Assembly (NCBI GenBank): GCA_016110215.1
Contig: JADWQD010000005.1
Span: 1-64,000, forward strand
DNA length: 64,000 bases
Direction of reading: 5' to 3'
Origin: Capronia americana
Lineage: Eukaryota > Ascomycota > Eurotiomycetes > Chaetothyriales > Herpotrichiellaceae
The position numbers and the translations under genes are program-made. Each line of letters begins with the position of its first letter. Within the stretch, counting starts at the first letter, position 1. Positions 63,722-64,000 of this stretch are shown piece after piece. The notes beneath the pieces are model-generated. The model searched no databases. It saw nothing but the letters and a program-made list of their open reading frames with translations, and was not told where the DNA came from.

Positions 63722-64000
63722 ATGGCCGAGCACGGGGATGAATGGGCTACAAATCCCGCTGCGTTCTTTGACGTGCCTGGGGTGACTTTCGAGACACACC
63801 CGAATGCACGATTGAGATTGACTGTATACGGCATCAGACTCTCGGGCCTGGATGCCCATACCCACCTCGTGCTCACCATAGTCTATTGGCTCATCAACCA
63901 CGCCAGCAAACTGCAATGGCGGCAAGGGAGTATCGATGCGATCATCGCCATGATCCATCAGCAAAACCTCCTCCCGAACTGGCCTGCAGATCAAATTCTC
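63722..64000 (+). CDS. Unidentified protein, cut by the window end
   Basis: The frame starts at ATG 63722 (MAEHGDEWATNPAAFFDVPG) and stays open to the end of the window, 93 codons. The same frame is open for 79 more codons upstream to 63485, so an upstream exon is possible. Later text includes LRLTVYGIRLSGLDAHTHLV, LTIVYWLINHASKLQWRQGS and a second helix AIIAMIHQQNLLPNWPADQI. I recognise no family. Codon use looks protein-like, and a stop-free run of 172 codons supports coding. A C-terminus is missing. Confidence 0.45.
   Translation, partial: MAEHGDEWATNPAAFFDVPGVTFETHPNARLRLTVYGIRLSGLDAHTHLVLTIVYWLINHASKLQWRQGSIDAIIAMIHQQNLLPNWPADQIL

Noticed and set aside
1..64000. tRNA, rRNA or CRISPR features
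   Set aside because: I saw no cloverleaf-like segments with B-box sequence, no rRNA-like conserved stretches and no spaced direct repeats, though a tRNA scan was not run.

Overview
This is a window of nuclear DNA from a filamentous ascomycete (Pezizomycotina). The evidence is eukaryotic gene structure (introns mostly 45-120 bp with GT..AG ends and CTGAC/CTAAC-like branch sites), Zn2Cys6 transcription factors, a Clr5-domain protein, PEX12, and fungal-type BVMO, P450 and MFS genes. The gene content would fit a Eurotiomycete such as a black yeast, but that placement is inference. Most gene models here were spliced by hand: each junction was chosen so that reading frame, splice signals and family conservation agree.

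Left part (1-22733). An EgtD-like methyltransferase (1019-2103) lies beside a 3.25-kb segment bounded by 54-bp inverted repeats (2277-2330 and 5475-5528). That segment contains a decayed MULE transposase and an intact glyoxalase-like gene. Next come a Clr5-domain protein carrying an internal minisatellite, a small membrane protein, two flavin amine oxidases (polyamine-oxidase-like and amadoriase-like), a 2.4-kb gene-poor stretch, a peroxisomal enoyl-CoA hydratase/isomerase, an RhlG-type SDR, a ToxD-like MDR reductase with a possible mitochondrial long form, a small protein with an N-terminal acylation signal, and a VOC/glyoxalase protein with a presequence.

Middle part (23473-38943). Two diverged paralogues of a PD-(D/E)XK-like (DUF7924-type) family are followed by a same-strand trio: an FAD-dependent monooxygenase of 10 exons, a cytochrome P450 and a Zn2Cys6 regulator. 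The trio looks like a small aromatic-compound locus. A divergent housekeeping pair follows: an OXLD1-like mitochondrial protein and peroxin-12.

Right part (40449-64000). This is the most interesting region. A 794-aa Ctf1-type regulator is followed by SDR, zinc alcohol dehydrogenase, SDR, PRISE-like enone reductase, Gre2-like ketoreductase, two divergently transcribed Baeyer-Villiger monooxygenases and a sugar-porter-family transporter. No PKS, NRPS or terpene synthase is present, so it reads as a catabolic or detoxifying cluster for an alicyclic alcohol/ketone (terpenoid- or steroid-like), giving a lactone or ester. The right border holds a truncated transcription-factor gene and an unidentified reading frame that runs off the window.
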